Counted from the first letter of the stretch, positions 56,156 to 64,000 are shown. The stretch is 64,000 nucleotides of DNA from Isoptericola sediminis (GCF_013085345.1 NZ_JABFAJ010000024.1:372001-436000), one strand, 5' to 3'. Program-made: numbers and translations. The notes: generated by a model from the letters alone, not told the origin.

Positions 56156-57294
56156 CGGTCCGCGTGACCGTGCCCGGCGACAAGCCCTACGACGTCGTCG
56201 TGGGCCGCCACCTGCTCGGGGAGATCCCGACCCTGCTCGGGGAGGGGGTGCGCCGCGTCCTGGTGATGCACCCGGCCTCGCTGCAGGCCACCGGCGACGC
56301 CGTGCGCGAGGACCTCGCCGCGCAGGGGTACGAGGCGTTCGCCGCCGAGCTCCCCGACGCCGAGGAGCAGAAGACGGCGCAGGTCGCGGCCTTCTGCTGG
56401 CAGGTCATGGGCCAGGCCGACTTCACCCGCTCGGACGCGATCGTCGCGGTCGGTGGCGGTGCGACGACGGACCTGGCCGGGTTCGTCGCGGCCACCTGGC
56501 TGCGCGGGATCCGGGTCGTGCACGTGCCGACCACGCTGCTCGCCATGGTCGACGCGGCCGTCGGGGGCAAGACGGGCATCAACACCGCCGAGGGCAAGAA
56601 CCTCGTCGGCGCGTTCCACCCGCCGGCCGGCGTGCTGTGCGACCTGGCCGCGCTGGAGTCGCTGGAGCGGTGGGACCTCGTGGCCGGCATGGCCGAGGTC
56701 GTCAAGACGGGCTTCATCGCCGACGAGCGGATCCTGGAGCTGGTCGAGGAGCACGCCGACGCGATCCGTGAGTGGGCCGGGCGGGACACCGCCGAGGAGA
56801 CGTGGGACGTCCTGACCGAGCTCATCGAGCGGTCGGTCCGCGTCAAGGCGCGCGTCGTGGGGGAGGACCTCACCGAGCAGGGCCTGCGCGAGATCCTCAA
56901 CTACGGGCACACCCTGGGCCACGCGATCGAGCTGGTCGAGCGCTACCAGCTGCGCCACGGCGCCGCCGTGGCCGTGGGCATGGTGTTCGCCGCCGAGCTG
57001 GGACGCCTCGGCGGCAAGCTGGACGACGCCGTCGTCGACCGGCACCGCGAGATCCTCACGGCCCTCGGCCTGCCGACGACCTACCGCGGCGACCGCTGGG
57101 ACCAGCTCCTGGCCGCGATGCGCCGGGACAAGAAGGCCCGGGGCGACCTGCTGCGCTTCGTCGTCCTGGACGACGTCGCCAAGCCGGTGCGGCTCGAGGG
57201 GCCGGACCCGACGGTGCTCGCGGCGGCCTACGCGGAGATCTCCAAGGAGCCGCCGTCGGGCAACCCGGGGGTCACCGTCCAGCTCGGCGCCTGA
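56152..57294 (+). CDS. aroB: 3-Dehydroquinate synthase
   Basis: 380 aa. NAD-binding [41 protein letters not shown], zinc ligands in [12 protein letters not shown] and [13 protein letters not shown]. Closes the aroCKB run; a 67-nt palindrome follows as terminator. Confidence 0.97.
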   Translation: MTVRVTVPGDKPYDVVVGRHLLGEIPTLLGEGVRRVLVMHPASLQATGDAVREDLAAQGYEAFAAELPDAEEQKTAQVAAFCWQVMGQADFTRSDAIVAVGGGATTDLAGFVAATWLRGIRVVHVPTTLLAMVDAAVGGKTGINTAEGKNLVGAFHPPAGVLCDLAALESLERWDLVAGMAEVVKTGFIADERILELVEEHADAIREWAGRDTAEETWDVLTELIERSVRVKARVVGEDLTEQGLREILNYGHTLGHAIELVERYQLRHGAAVAVGMVFAAELGRLGGKLDDAVVDRHREILTALGLPTTYRGDRWDQLLAAMRRDKKARGDLLRFVVLDDVAKPVRLEGPDPTVLAAAYAEISKEPPSGNPGVTVQLGA

Positions 57295-57301
57295 CCCCCC
57301 G

Positions 57302-57368
57302 CCCGTTGTGGGCATGAAGAATGCGGGTTCCCGCTGCCGGGACCCGCATTCTTCATGCCCACAACGGG
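57302..57368. terminator. Very long palindrome / bidirectional terminator
   Basis: 27-bp perfect stem (57302-57328 with 57342-57368) and a 13-nt loop between converging aroB and GDPD genes. The arms carry an AT-richer block (ATGAAGAAT / ATTCTTCAT), unusual for this genome. Confidence 0.75.
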
Positions 57369-57372
57369 TCGG

Positions 57373-58179
57373 TCAGGACCAGAGGCCCCGCTCGCGCAGG
57401 ACGTCGCGCAGCAGGTCGGCGCGGTCGGTGACGATGCCGTCGACGTTGAGGTCGAGCAGCCGGCGCATCTCGTCCGGGTCGTTGATGGTCCAGACGTGCA
57501 CGTGCCGACCCGCGCGGTGCGCCGCGGCCACCGTGGCGGCGTCCACCACCGTGACGCCGCCCTGCGCGGGCGGCACCTGCAGGGCGTCGACGTCGCGCAG
57601 CGCCCGCTGCACGAGACCGGGGACCCGCAGCCGGGCCCCGGTGAGGAACCCGAGCACCTCGCTCGTGCCCGCGCTGGTGGCCACCGGCCGGGACATCCTC
57701 GCCAGCGTGCGCCGGCGCCGGCCCGGGGAGAACGAGGTGACGCAGACCCGGTCGTGGCTCGCGGTGCGCTCGATCGCCTCGGCCACGGGCTCGATGCTCG
57801 AGTCTCCCTTGACGTCGATGTTGACCCGCAGGTCCGGCCAGGTGCCCAGCAGGTCGTCCAGCCGGGGCACGGGCTCCTGCCCGCCGATCCGGGCGCGCGA
57901 CACCTGGTCCCAGGTCTGGTCGGCCACCTCGCCGCTGCCGTCGGTGGTGCGGTCCAGCGAGGAGTCGTGCAGCGCGACGGCGACGCCGTCGCGGGTGCCG
58001 TGCGCGTCGGTCTCGACGTAGCCGAAGCCGAGGTCGACGGCCGCCTCGAACGCGGCCATCGAGTTCTCCAGGTTCTCGTCCCCGTGGGAGAAGCCCCGGT
58101 GCGCCAGCGCGACCACCTGCCGGCCGGGGGTGCCGGGGCGCGGGTCGAGGTACGGGTGGGTGCTGCGGTGCTCGTTCAT
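57373..58179 (-). CDS. Glycerophosphodiester phosphodiesterase
   Basis: 268 aa TIM-barrel. LAHRGFSHGDENLENSMAAF, GFGYVETDAHGTRDG and LHDSSLDRTTDGSG hold the catalytic His pair and metal-binding Glu/Asp. Hydrolyses glycerophosphodiesters to glycerol 3-phosphate. No signal peptide, hence cytoplasmic. ATG 58179 overlaps the alpha/beta hydrolase stop by 4 nt. Confidence 0.92.
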   Translation of the reverse strand: MNEHRSTHPYLDPRPGTPGRQVVALAHRGFSHGDENLENSMAAFEAAVDLGFGYVETDAHGTRDGVAVALHDSSLDRTTDGSGEVADQTWDQVSRARIGGQEPVPRLDDLLGTWPDLRVNIDVKGDSSIEPVAEAIERTASHDRVCVTSFSPGRRRRTLARMSRPVATSAGTSEVLGFLTGARLRVPGLVQRALRDVDALQVPPAQGGVTVVDAATVAAAHRAGRHVHVWTINDPDEMRRLLDLNVDGIVTDRADLLRDVLRERGLWS

Positions 58180-59135
58180 GGCTTCGACCCTGTCACGACG
58201 TCGTCGATCCAGCCCGTCAGGCCGGTGAGGTACCGCAGGCGGGGCTCCTCGCGGGACAGCAGCAGGTCGTGCACCCCGCCCGGCACGGTCAGGGTGTCTA
58301 CCCGATCGCCCAGGCGCGGTGCCAGCCGGGCGATCTGCGCGACGTCGAGCACCGTGTCCTGGACGTCGAGGTCGGGGTTGGTCGCCACGTCCGGACCGGA
58401 GCGGTCCGAGCGTGCCACCAGCACCGGGACGTCGATCGCCAGCCCTCGCGCCACGCGAGCCTGGCCGCGGCGCACCGCGCGCAGCCACCCGGCACGGACC
58501 GGCTGACCCTCGGGCCTCTTGTAGCGCACGTCGAAGTCCCACCGGCCGCCGTTCGTCGCGAGCTGGTGCGTGGCGTACACGGACGGGGTCGTCGACAGCA
58601 CCGCCGTCGGCGACCACGGTCCGACGGCGTCCAGCACCCAGGTGCCCAGGGTGCGCTGCAGCCACGAGGCGTGCAGGTCGAGGAACGGGCTGTCCAGCGC
58701 GAGGGCGTCGACGTCGCCCCGGCCCCGGTGGGCGTGCGCCCACAGCGCCGCCAGCAGCCCGCCGGTCGAGTGCGCGTGCAGGACGAGCGGGACGCCGTGC
58801 GCGGCCGCCCGGGCGGCGTGCACCGCGGCCGTGAGCGCGGGGCCGTGCTCGCGCAGGTCGGTGACGAAGTGCGGGATCTGGTCGGCGCGCAGCGAGCGTC
58901 CCGCGCCCGGCAGGTCGACGCCCAGCAGGGCGACGCCCTGCGCCTCGAGCGCCCGGGCGAAGTGGTCCTGGAAGAAGTAGTCGTTGTAGCCGTGCAGGTG
59001 CAGCACCACGGCGCGCGGACGCGGGGGAGCCGTGGCCGAGCGCACCAGCGTGCCCCCGCCGACCGGCGTGCTCTCGAACGGCCCGCCCAGCAGCTCGTCC
59101 GGCCGCCAGGTGGTCGCCACGGTGTCGTCGCGCAC
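58176..59135 (-). CDS. Alpha/beta hydrolase (monoacylglycerol lipase-like, serine aminopeptidase S33 group)
   Basis: 319 aa. Nucleophile Ser in LHAHSTGGLLAALW (A-x-S-x-G instead of G-x-S-x-G), oxyanion strand VVLHLHGYNDYFF, lid region to about 210, and catalytic His in VPGGVHDLLLSREE. Paired with a phosphodiesterase, so lipid turnover is plausible. GTG 59135 has -10 TAGGTT (59147-59142) 6 nt upstream. Confidence 0.88.
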   Translation of the reverse strand: MRDDTVATTWRPDELLGGPFESTPVGGGTLVRSATAPPRPRAVVLHLHGYNDYFFQDHFARALEAQGVALLGVDLPGAGRSLRADQIPHFVTDLREHGPALTAAVHAARAAAHGVPLVLHAHSTGGLLAALWAHAHRGRGDVDALALDSPFLDLHASWLQRTLGTWVLDAVGPWSPTAVLSTTPSVYATHQLATNGGRWDFDVRYKRPEGQPVRAGWLRAVRRGQARVARGLAIDVPVLVARSDRSGPDVATNPDLDVQDTVLDVAQIARLAPRLGDRVDTLTVPGGVHDLLLSREEPRLRYLTGLTGWIDDVVTGSKP

Positions 59136-59141
59136 ACCGGC

Positions 59142-59176
59142 AACCTACCGGAGCATCCCCGGACCTGGCGCAGAAT
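59142..59176. promoter_or_regulatory. Back-to-back leaderless promoters
   Basis: Minus -10 TAGGTT (59147-59142), 6 nt from the hydrolase GTG; plus -10 CAGAAT (59171-59176), 6 nt from the oxygenase GTG at 59183. Confidence 0.5.
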
Positions 59177-59182
59177 GGGTCC

Positions 59183-60058
59183 GTGCGATCCCCGTTGCGC
59201 CATCTCCAGCGCCGCGCCGGCCGGCAGCTCTTCGAACAGGTCTCCGGCGGCAGCGCCGGGCGTGCCGCGCGCGAACGCATCCACACGAGCCCCGGGCCGC
59301 GCTGGTTCGCCGACGACTCCGCCATCGCCCGCGTGCACGGCGACGCCTCCATGTTCGTCGGCGGGGTCCGCGCCCTGCTGCTGCAGTCGCTGCACCCCCT
59401 GGCCATGGCGGCCGTGGCGGACCACTCCGGCTACCGGGGCGACCCGTGGGGCCGGCTGGGCCGCACCAGCACGTTCCTCGCCGAGACCACCTTCGCCACC
59501 GCGGACGACGCCCAGCGGGCGGTCGACGTCGTCCGGGCCGTGCACGCGCGCGTCGCAGGCGTCGCGCCCGACGGGCGCCCCTACGCGGCCGACGACCCGT
59601 GGCTGCTGCGCTGGGTGCACGTCGCCGAGGTCGACAGCTTCCTCGGCGCCCACCAGCGGTACGGCCGTCGCCCGCTCGACGGCGCCGGGTGCGACGCCTA
59701 CCTCGCCGAGACCGCGACCGTCGCCGAGCGGCTCGGCGCGGACCGGCCACCACGCTCCCGGACCGAGCTGCGCAAGGCCCTGGACGAGTACCGCGACGAG
59801 CTCGCCGCCACGGACGCCTCGCGCGACGTCGCCCGGTTCCTGCTCGCCGAACCCCCGCTGCCGTGGACGGCCCGCGGCCCCTACGTCCTGCTCGCTGCGG
59901 CCTCCTACGGGGCGCTGCCCCGGTGGGCCCAGGAGCTGACCCCGGCCCCGTGGCCGCTGCGCGGTGAGCCCGCGCCCGTCCGGGCGGGCGGGCACCTGGC
60001 CACGCGCGCGATCCGGTGGGCGCTCGCGGGAGACCCGCCGCCCCGCCGACCCGCCTGA
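59183..60058 (+). CDS. MpaB-like oxygenase (DUF2236)
   Basis: 291 aa. Histidine and Asp-rich core VHGDASMFVGGVRALLLQSL and HPLAMAAVADHSGYRGDP, plus LRWVHVAEVDSFLGAHQRYG. Family includes rubber oxygenase-related and MpaB-type membrane proteins with a b-type heme or metal site; substrate unknown. Leaderless GTG. Confidence 0.88.
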   Translation: MRSPLRHLQRRAGRQLFEQVSGGSAGRAARERIHTSPGPRWFADDSAIARVHGDASMFVGGVRALLLQSLHPLAMAAVADHSGYRGDPWGRLGRTSTFLAETTFATADDAQRAVDVVRAVHARVAGVAPDGRPYAADDPWLLRWVHVAEVDSFLGAHQRYGRRPLDGAGCDAYLAETATVAERLGADRPPRSRTELRKALDEYRDELAATDASRDVARFLLAEPPLPWTARGPYVLLAAASYGALPRWAQELTPAPWPLRGEPAPVRAGGHLATRAIRWALAGDPPPRRPA

Positions 60059-60121
60059 GATCCGCACCCCGAGCGCGCGGGGCTACCCGCCACCCCTCGG
60101 GATGCGCCAGACTCACCGACC

Positions 60122-61501
60122 ATGAGCGACACGACACCGACGACGTCGTCGGGCCACGACGACGCCTCCGCCACCTTCGCCACGCTGCCGCCCACCGAGC
60201 GGCGGCGTCGCGTGGTGGCGTGGGCCCTGTGGGACTGGGCCACCCAGCCGTTCAACACGGTGATCGTCACCTTCGTCTTCACCGCCCTGTACCTGACCAG
60301 CGACGCCTTCCTGGAGCCGTCCGTGGCGGCGCTGGGCGCGGACGACCCGGCCCGGGAGAGCGCCCTGGCCACGCTCTCCAGCGGGCTGGGCGCCTGGATC
60401 ACCGCCGGCGGGGTGCTGGTGGCGCTGCTCGCACCGGTGCTGGGCCGCCGAGCCGACGTGGCCGGCCGCCGCAAGGCCTGGCTCGCCGGGGGCACGGTCG
60501 TGCTCGTCGTGGCGATGTTCGGTCTCGGCCTCGTGCGGGCGGAGCCGGCGTACTTCGCGCTCGGGGCCGCGCTCGTGTCGCTGGGCAGCGTGGCGGGGGA
60601 GATCGCCGGGGTGAACTACAACGCGATGCTCACGCAGGTCTCGACGCCGTCCACCGTGGGTCGCGTCTCCGGGCTGGGCTGGGGCCTGGGCTACATGGGC
60701 GGGATCGTCGCGCTCGTCCTGGTGGTCGTGGCCAGCAGCGCGGACTTCTTCGGGATGGACACCTCGGACGGCTGGGGCTACCGGGCGATCGCGATCGGGT
60801 GCGGGTTGTGGGCCGTCGCCTTCGCCTGGCCGCTCTTCCGCCGGGTGCCCGAGGCCCCGCCGGCCGCGGACAGGCCCCGGGTGGGGTTCTTCGCCGGCTA
60901 TGTCGAGCTGTGGTGGGACGTCGTCGACCTGTGGCGGACCGCGCGCACGACCTTCTGGTTCCTGCTGGCCAGCGCCGTCTACCGCGACGGGCTGGCCGGC
61001 GTGTTCACCTTCGGCGCGATCGTCGCGGCCGTGTCCTACCGCTTCGGCGACAACGACGTGATGATCTTCGGCATCGCGGCGAACCTCATCGCCGGCGTGA
61101 GCACCATGGCCGCGGGACTCTTCGACGACCGGTTGGGGCCGCGCACGGTGATCCTGTGGTCGCTGGCCGCCCTGGTGCTGTGCGGCACGGCGATCGTCGC
61201 GCTGTACCCCCTGGGGGCTCCGGTGTTCTGGGTCGCCGGGCTCGCCCTGACGGCGTTCGTCGGGCCCGCGCAGTCCGCCTCCCGGTCGTTCCTGGCGCGG
61301 GTCACGCCCGCGGGCCGGGAGTCGGAGGTGTTCGGGCTGTACGCCACCACGGGCCGCGCCGTCTCCTTCCTGACCCCGGCGTTGTGGACCGCCGTCATCG
61401 CCCTGACCGGTGCGACGATCTGGGGCACGCTCGCGATCGTCGTCGTCCTGCTCGCCGGGCTGGTGCTCATGCTCGTGGTCACCGATCCCGCCGAGCGCTG
61501 A
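60122..61501 (+). CDS. MFS transporter, Atg22/UMF1 family
   Basis: 459 aa with twelve predicted spans. WALWDWATQPFNTVIVTFVF is the Atg22-group N-terminus; RVSGLGWGLGYMGGIVAL and VGPAQSASRSFLARVTPAGRESEVFGLYA are the family blocks. CAGACT (60108-60113), 8 nt before ATG 60122, is a possible leaderless -10. Substrate unknown (amino-acid efflux in yeast relatives). Confidence 0.9.
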   Translation: MSDTTPTTSSGHDDASATFATLPPTERRRRVVAWALWDWATQPFNTVIVTFVFTALYLTSDAFLEPSVAALGADDPARESALATLSSGLGAWITAGGVLVALLAPVLGRRADVAGRRKAWLAGGTVVLVVAMFGLGLVRAEPAYFALGAALVSLGSVAGEIAGVNYNAMLTQVSTPSTVGRVSGLGWGLGYMGGIVALVLVVVASSADFFGMDTSDGWGYRAIAIGCGLWAVAFAWPLFRRVPEAPPAADRPRVGFFAGYVELWWDVVDLWRTARTTFWFLLASAVYRDGLAGVFTFGAIVAAVSYRFGDNDVMIFGIAANLIAGVSTMAAGLFDDRLGPRTVILWSLAALVLCGTAIVALYPLGAPVFWVAGLALTAFVGPAQSASRSFLARVTPAGRESEVFGLYATTGRAVSFLTPALWTAVIALTGATIWGTLAIVVVLLAGLVLMLVVTDPAER

Positions 61502-61572
61502 CCTCTCCTCGTGACCTGCCCACGGGACCTGCCGGTGCGACCCGCTGGCGAGGTACCCGGGACGCCCGCAGC

Positions 61573-61947
61573 ATGGGTCGCATGGGGCAGGTGACCGCGT
61601 ACGTGGCCGGCCTGGACGAGCCCGACCGGTCCGCGGTGGCCGACGTCGTCGCCCGGGCGCGCCGGCTCGTGCCCGAGGCCACCGAGGGTGTCGGCTACGG
61701 CATGCCGGCGCTGCGGTACCGGGACAGCCCGCTGCTCGCCGTCGTCGCCCGGGCGCACCACGTCGGTGTCTATCCGTTCAGCCCGGCGGCGATCGTGGCG
61801 CTCGCCGACCGGCTGGCCGACTTCCGGGTGACGAAGGGGTCGATCGCGTTCCAGCCCGACCATCCGCTGCCCGGCGAGGTCGTGGACCGGCTGGTGACGC
61901 TGCGCCGTGAGGAGATCGACGCCCTCCGGACGCGCCGGCCGGTGTAG
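61573..61947 (+). CDS. DUF1801-domain protein
   Basis: 124 aa. VTAYVAGLDEPDRSAVADVVAR, GYGMPALRYRD and FRVTKGSIAFQPDHPLPGEVVDRLV fit the DUF1801 (iron-chaperone-like, YdhG/Fra) fold. ATG 61573; ATG 61582 is also possible. Function unknown. Confidence 0.85.
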   Translation: MGRMGQVTAYVAGLDEPDRSAVADVVARARRLVPEATEGVGYGMPALRYRDSPLLAVVARAHHVGVYPFSPAAIVALADRLADFRVTKGSIAFQPDHPLPGEVVDRLVTLRREEIDALRTRRPV

Positions 61948-61953
61948 ACGCCC

Positions 61954-62388
61954 GTGCCGGCCCTCGACGCGGCCACCTGCCGCCACCGGTTCGCCGCGGC
62001 ACGTCACGCGGTGCTCGCCACCTCCGCCGACGACGTGCCGCACCTGGTGCCGGTGACGTTCGCCGTGGTTCCCGCGCTGGAGGGCGGCCCGGACCGGGTC
62101 GACGTGGTGACCGCCGTCGACCACAAGCCCAAGCGGACGAGCGACCTGCGCCGGCTGCGCAACCTGCGGGCCAACCCGCGGGCGGCGCTGCTGGTCGACG
62201 TCTACGACGACGACTGGGACCGGCTGTGGTGGGTCCGGGCGGACGTCCGCGCCCGGTCGGACGACGCCGGCCGCGAGGCCGCACTGGACGCGCTGGCCGC
62301 CCGGTACGCGCCGTACCGACGCGCGCGACCGTCCGGTCCGGTGGTCCGGCTCGCCGTGGAGCGCTGGCGCGGGTGGTCGGCCCGGTGA
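61954..62388 (+). CDS. PPOX-class F420-dependent oxidoreductase (TIGR03668-like)
   Basis: 144 aa. Split barrel with FAAARHAVLATSADDVPHLVPVTFAVV, the F420-side AVDHKPKRTSDLRRLRNLRANPRAALL, and WWVRADVRARSDD. Six nt after the DUF1801 gene. The second F420-type PPOX enzyme of the window. Confidence 0.88.
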   Translation: MPALDAATCRHRFAAARHAVLATSADDVPHLVPVTFAVVPALEGGPDRVDVVTAVDHKPKRTSDLRRLRNLRANPRAALLVDVYDDDWDRLWWVRADVRARSDDAGREAALDALAARYAPYRRARPSGPVVRLAVERWRGWSAR

Positions 62389-62420
62389 CCGGGCGGGGGA
62401 GTGCTGGCTAGGCTCGGGAC

Positions 62421-62876
62421 ATGACCGACACACCGCGCGTGATGATCCTCAACGGCCCGAACCTCGGCCGGCTCGGCGTGCGCGAGCCGGAGATCTACGG
62501 CCACGCGTCGATGGCGGACCTGCGTGAGGTCGCCGACGACTGGGGTGCGCGGCTCGGTCTGGACGTGGAGGTGCGCCAGACCGACGACGAGGCGCAGATC
62601 GTGGGCTGGCTGCACGAGGCCGTGGACTCGCGGTCGCACGTCGTCCTCAACCCTGCAGCCTTCACCCACTACAGCTATGCGCTGCGGGACGCCGCGGCCC
62701 AGGTGACGACGTCGTCGTTGCTGCTGGTCGAGGTGCACCTGTCCAACCCGGCGGCGCGGGAGTCGTTCCGGCACTACTCGGTGGTCGCCGGTATCGCGAC
62801 GGGGACCGTGGCCGGGTTCGGCTTCGACTCCTACCGCCTGGCGCTCGAGGCGATCTCTCACAAGCTCTCGCACTAG
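62421..62876 (+). CDS. aroQ: 3-Dehydroquinate dehydratase, type II
   Basis: 151 aa. LNGPNLGRLGVREPEIYGH holds the catalytic Tyr/Arg loop; HVVLNPAAFTHYSYALRDA and EVHLSNPAARESFRHYSVVAG (with His) complete the active site. Supplies the one shikimate step missing from the aroE-C-K-B run. Leaderless ATG, -10 TAGGCT (62409-62414). Confidence 0.96.
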   Translation: MTDTPRVMILNGPNLGRLGVREPEIYGHASMADLREVADDWGARLGLDVEVRQTDDEAQIVGWLHEAVDSRSHVVLNPAAFTHYSYALRDAAAQVTTSSLLLVEVHLSNPAARESFRHYSVVAGIATGTVAGFGFDSYRLALEAISHKLSH

Positions 62877-62886
62877 ATCACCGCAT

Positions 62887-62934
62887 ATCAAGTCCTGTTG
62901 CTTGATCAGACACCATCAAGTCTCTATGCTTGAT
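62887..62934 (+). promoter_or_regulatory. Twin operators over a leaderless promoter
   Basis: ATCAAG-N8-CTTGAT occurs twice, 62887-62906 and 62915-62934, centres 28 bp apart. Promoter: -35 TTGATC (62902-62907, right arm of operator 1), 17-nt spacer, -10 TATGCT (62925-62930, in operator 2), and ATG 62937 6 nt later. Binding of a dimer would hide both elements. Confidence 0.75.
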
Positions 62935-62936
62935 GC

Positions 62937-63617
62937 ATGATCGTGCTGACGGTGGACCAGCGGGACAGCACCACCCGGGGTGACCTCGTGCCGGAGGTGC
63001 TCGCGCTGCTGCGCACCCGCACGGGCGGCGAGCGGCCCGGCGTGCGCCTCGGGTTCGACCGGACGGTCGGCGACGAGGTGCAGGGTGTGCTGGACGGCGA
63101 CGACGGTGCCCGGCTCGCCGTCGAGATCGTCGCCGACCTCCTGCGCGACGGGGGCTGGTCGGTCGGCGTCGGCGTCGGGGCCGTGCAGGATCCGTTGCCG
63201 GCCGCCTCGCGCGCCGCGTCCGGCCCGGCGTTCGTCCGGGCGCGCGAGGCGGTCGAGGACGCCAAGCGGCGCGGCAGCGTCGTGCCGCTCGCCGTCGTCG
63301 GTGCCACGGACGAGCCGGGAGCAACGATCGCCGCGGACGCCCAGTCGCTGCTCCGGCTGCTGGGCGCCGTCGCGGCGCGTCGGTCCCCGGCCGGCTGGGA
63401 GGCCGTCGATACCCTCGGCGAGCAGGAGGCGTCGGCGGCGCCGCAACGGGCGACGGCGGAGGTCCTGGGCGTGAGCGAGCAGGCGGTCAGCCAACGGCTG
63501 CGCACCGCCCTGTGGGCCGAGGAGCTGGCGGTGCGTCCCCTGGCCGCGCGGCTGCTGCGGGCGGCCGACGTGGCGGCGTGCGCCGCGGACGGACCCGGCG
63601 GACCGGGGGAGGAGTGA
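62937..63617 (+). CDS. SatD-like protein with C-terminal helix-turn-helix
   Basis: 226 aa. N-terminal domain opens VLTVDQRDSTTRGDLVP and has FDRTVGDEVQGVLDGDD, the conserved GDE-Q patch of SatD; the middle has GAVQDPLPAASRAASGPAF. The C-terminal TAEVLGVSEQAVSQRLRTAL is a helix-turn-helix, and this is the natural candidate to bind the twin operators just upstream. Overlaps nothing; the membrane gene follows 4 nt later. Function of SatD is not known. Confidence 0.8.
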   Translation: MIVLTVDQRDSTTRGDLVPEVLALLRTRTGGERPGVRLGFDRTVGDEVQGVLDGDDGARLAVEIVADLLRDGGWSVGVGVGAVQDPLPAASRAASGPAFVRAREAVEDAKRRGSVVPLAVVGATDEPGATIAADAQSLLRLLGAVAARRSPAGWEAVDTLGEQEASAAPQRATAEVLGVSEQAVSQRLRTALWAEELAVRPLAARLLRAADVAACAADGPGGPGEE

Positions 63618-63621
63618 GGCG

Positions 63622-63993
63622 ATGATCTGGTGGGCCGTCGGGCTGTGGGTGGTCACCCTCGCCCTGAGCGTCGGGGGCGGTGCCTGGCTGGTGCCCCTCG
63701 TGCTGCGGCACGCCGAGTCCCGGGCCGGGGCGCGGGCGCAGGCCGAGGCGCTGGCCGTGCTCGGCAACGGCACGTGGATCGGTCTGCTCGAGCGGTTCGC
63801 GATCACCGGCACCGTCCTGGCCGGCTACCCGGAGGGGGTCGCCGTCGTCGTCGCCGTCAAGGCGCTGGGCCGGCTGCCGGAGCTGCGCGAGCACCCCGTG
63901 GCGGGGGAGCGGTTCGTCGTGGGCAGCCTCGCCTCGTTGGTGTGGGCGGGGTCGCTCGGGGTGGCCGGGCAGGCGCTGCTGTCGTCCCTGTAG
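63622..63993 (+). CDS. Small membrane protein paired with the SatD-like gene
   Basis: 123 aa, three spans (WWAVGLWVVTLALSVGGGAWL, GVAVVVAVKALGRL in part, and SLASLVWAGSLGVAGQALL) with a helical amphipathic loop (RHAESRAGARAQAEAL). Four nt after the SatD-like stop, same operon. TAGACT (63991-63996) across its stop resembles a -10 for a gene beyond the window. Confidence 0.8.
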   Translation: MIWWAVGLWVVTLALSVGGGAWLVPLVLRHAESRAGARAQAEALAVLGNGTWIGLLERFAITGTVLAGYPEGVAVVVAVKALGRLPELREHPVAGERFVVGSLASLVWAGSLGVAGQALLSSL

Positions 63994-64000
63994 ACTGTCC

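Noticed and set aside
59229-59244. TCGAACAGGTCTCCGG as another LexA box
   Set aside because: Only the left half matches, and it lies within the MpaB-like coding sequence.
1-64000. tRNA, rRNA, CRISPR arrays and transposases
   Set aside because: No cloverleaf-type segment with a GTTCRA arm in the intergenic gaps, no spaced direct repeats, and no transposase or integrase motif in any frame read.

Overview
The window is one continuous stretch of a very GC-rich (roughly 73%) actinobacterial chromosome. Gene content suggests an order Micrococcales relative such as Cellulosimicrobium, Isoptericola or Cellulomonas: phosphatidylinositol mannoside genes, two F420-type PPOX oxidoreductases, a cysteine-less ribosomal protein S4 and a DUF349 protein. 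The genus is an inference. I see no tRNA, rRNA, CRISPR, insertion sequence or prophage. The only mobile element recognised is an intein.

Layout. 1-1,122: edge of a probable siderophore locus (AMP-binding ligase and divergent phosphopantetheinyl transferase around an iron box). 1,151-8,695: accessory cell-surface, ion-channel and repair genes (ECF sigma/anti-sigma pair, class F sortase with a DUF4397 protein, DUF6325/SHOCT/ClC, DinB and family 5 uracil-DNA glycosylase). 8,986-28,481: conserved actinobacterial core: thrS, HIT, pgsA, PIM acyltransferase, pimA, pdxS, Nudix, pdxT, yebC, ruvCAB, yajC-secD-secF, apt, rel. 28,520-34,474: LigC ligase, a LigD-type primase-polymerase, an orphan AbiEi-like protein, DUF349 and a lipid-anchored or membrane cyclophilin. 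34,621-48,994: glyoxalase-like MBL enzyme, hisS, an intein-containing radical SAM gene, aspS, an SLC13 permease, rarA, rpsD and two small membrane proteins. 49,070-57,294: alaS, ruvX, mltG, aroE, aroC, aroK, aroB. 57,373-63,993: hydrolases, transporters, aroQ and a self-contained regulator/membrane pair.

From thrS to aroQ the order follows that of Mycobacterium tuberculosis Rv2614c to Rv2537c as I recall it, with local insertions. Working units are PIM synthesis at the membrane (pgsA, acyltransferase, pimA), PLP synthase (pdxS/pdxT), Holliday junction processing (ruvCAB, ruvX, rarA), Sec accessory export (yajC-secDF), stringent response (rel) and the shikimate pathway (aroE/C/K/B with aroQ separate).

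The most unusual items are: (i) an intein with an intact two-motif homing endonuclease placed so that its +1 cysteine is the third iron-sulfur cysteine of an Rv2578c-type radical SAM protein, whose leaderless promoter is covered by a perfect LexA box; (ii) a 16/19 iron box between two divergent genes at the left edge; (iii) duplicated ATCAAG-N8-CTTGAT operators sitting on the -35 and -10 of a SatD-like gene; (iv) a ClC protein with valine in place of the gating glutamate; (v) a series of promoters whose -10 hexamer lies 6-8 nt before the start codon, which also settles several gene starts.
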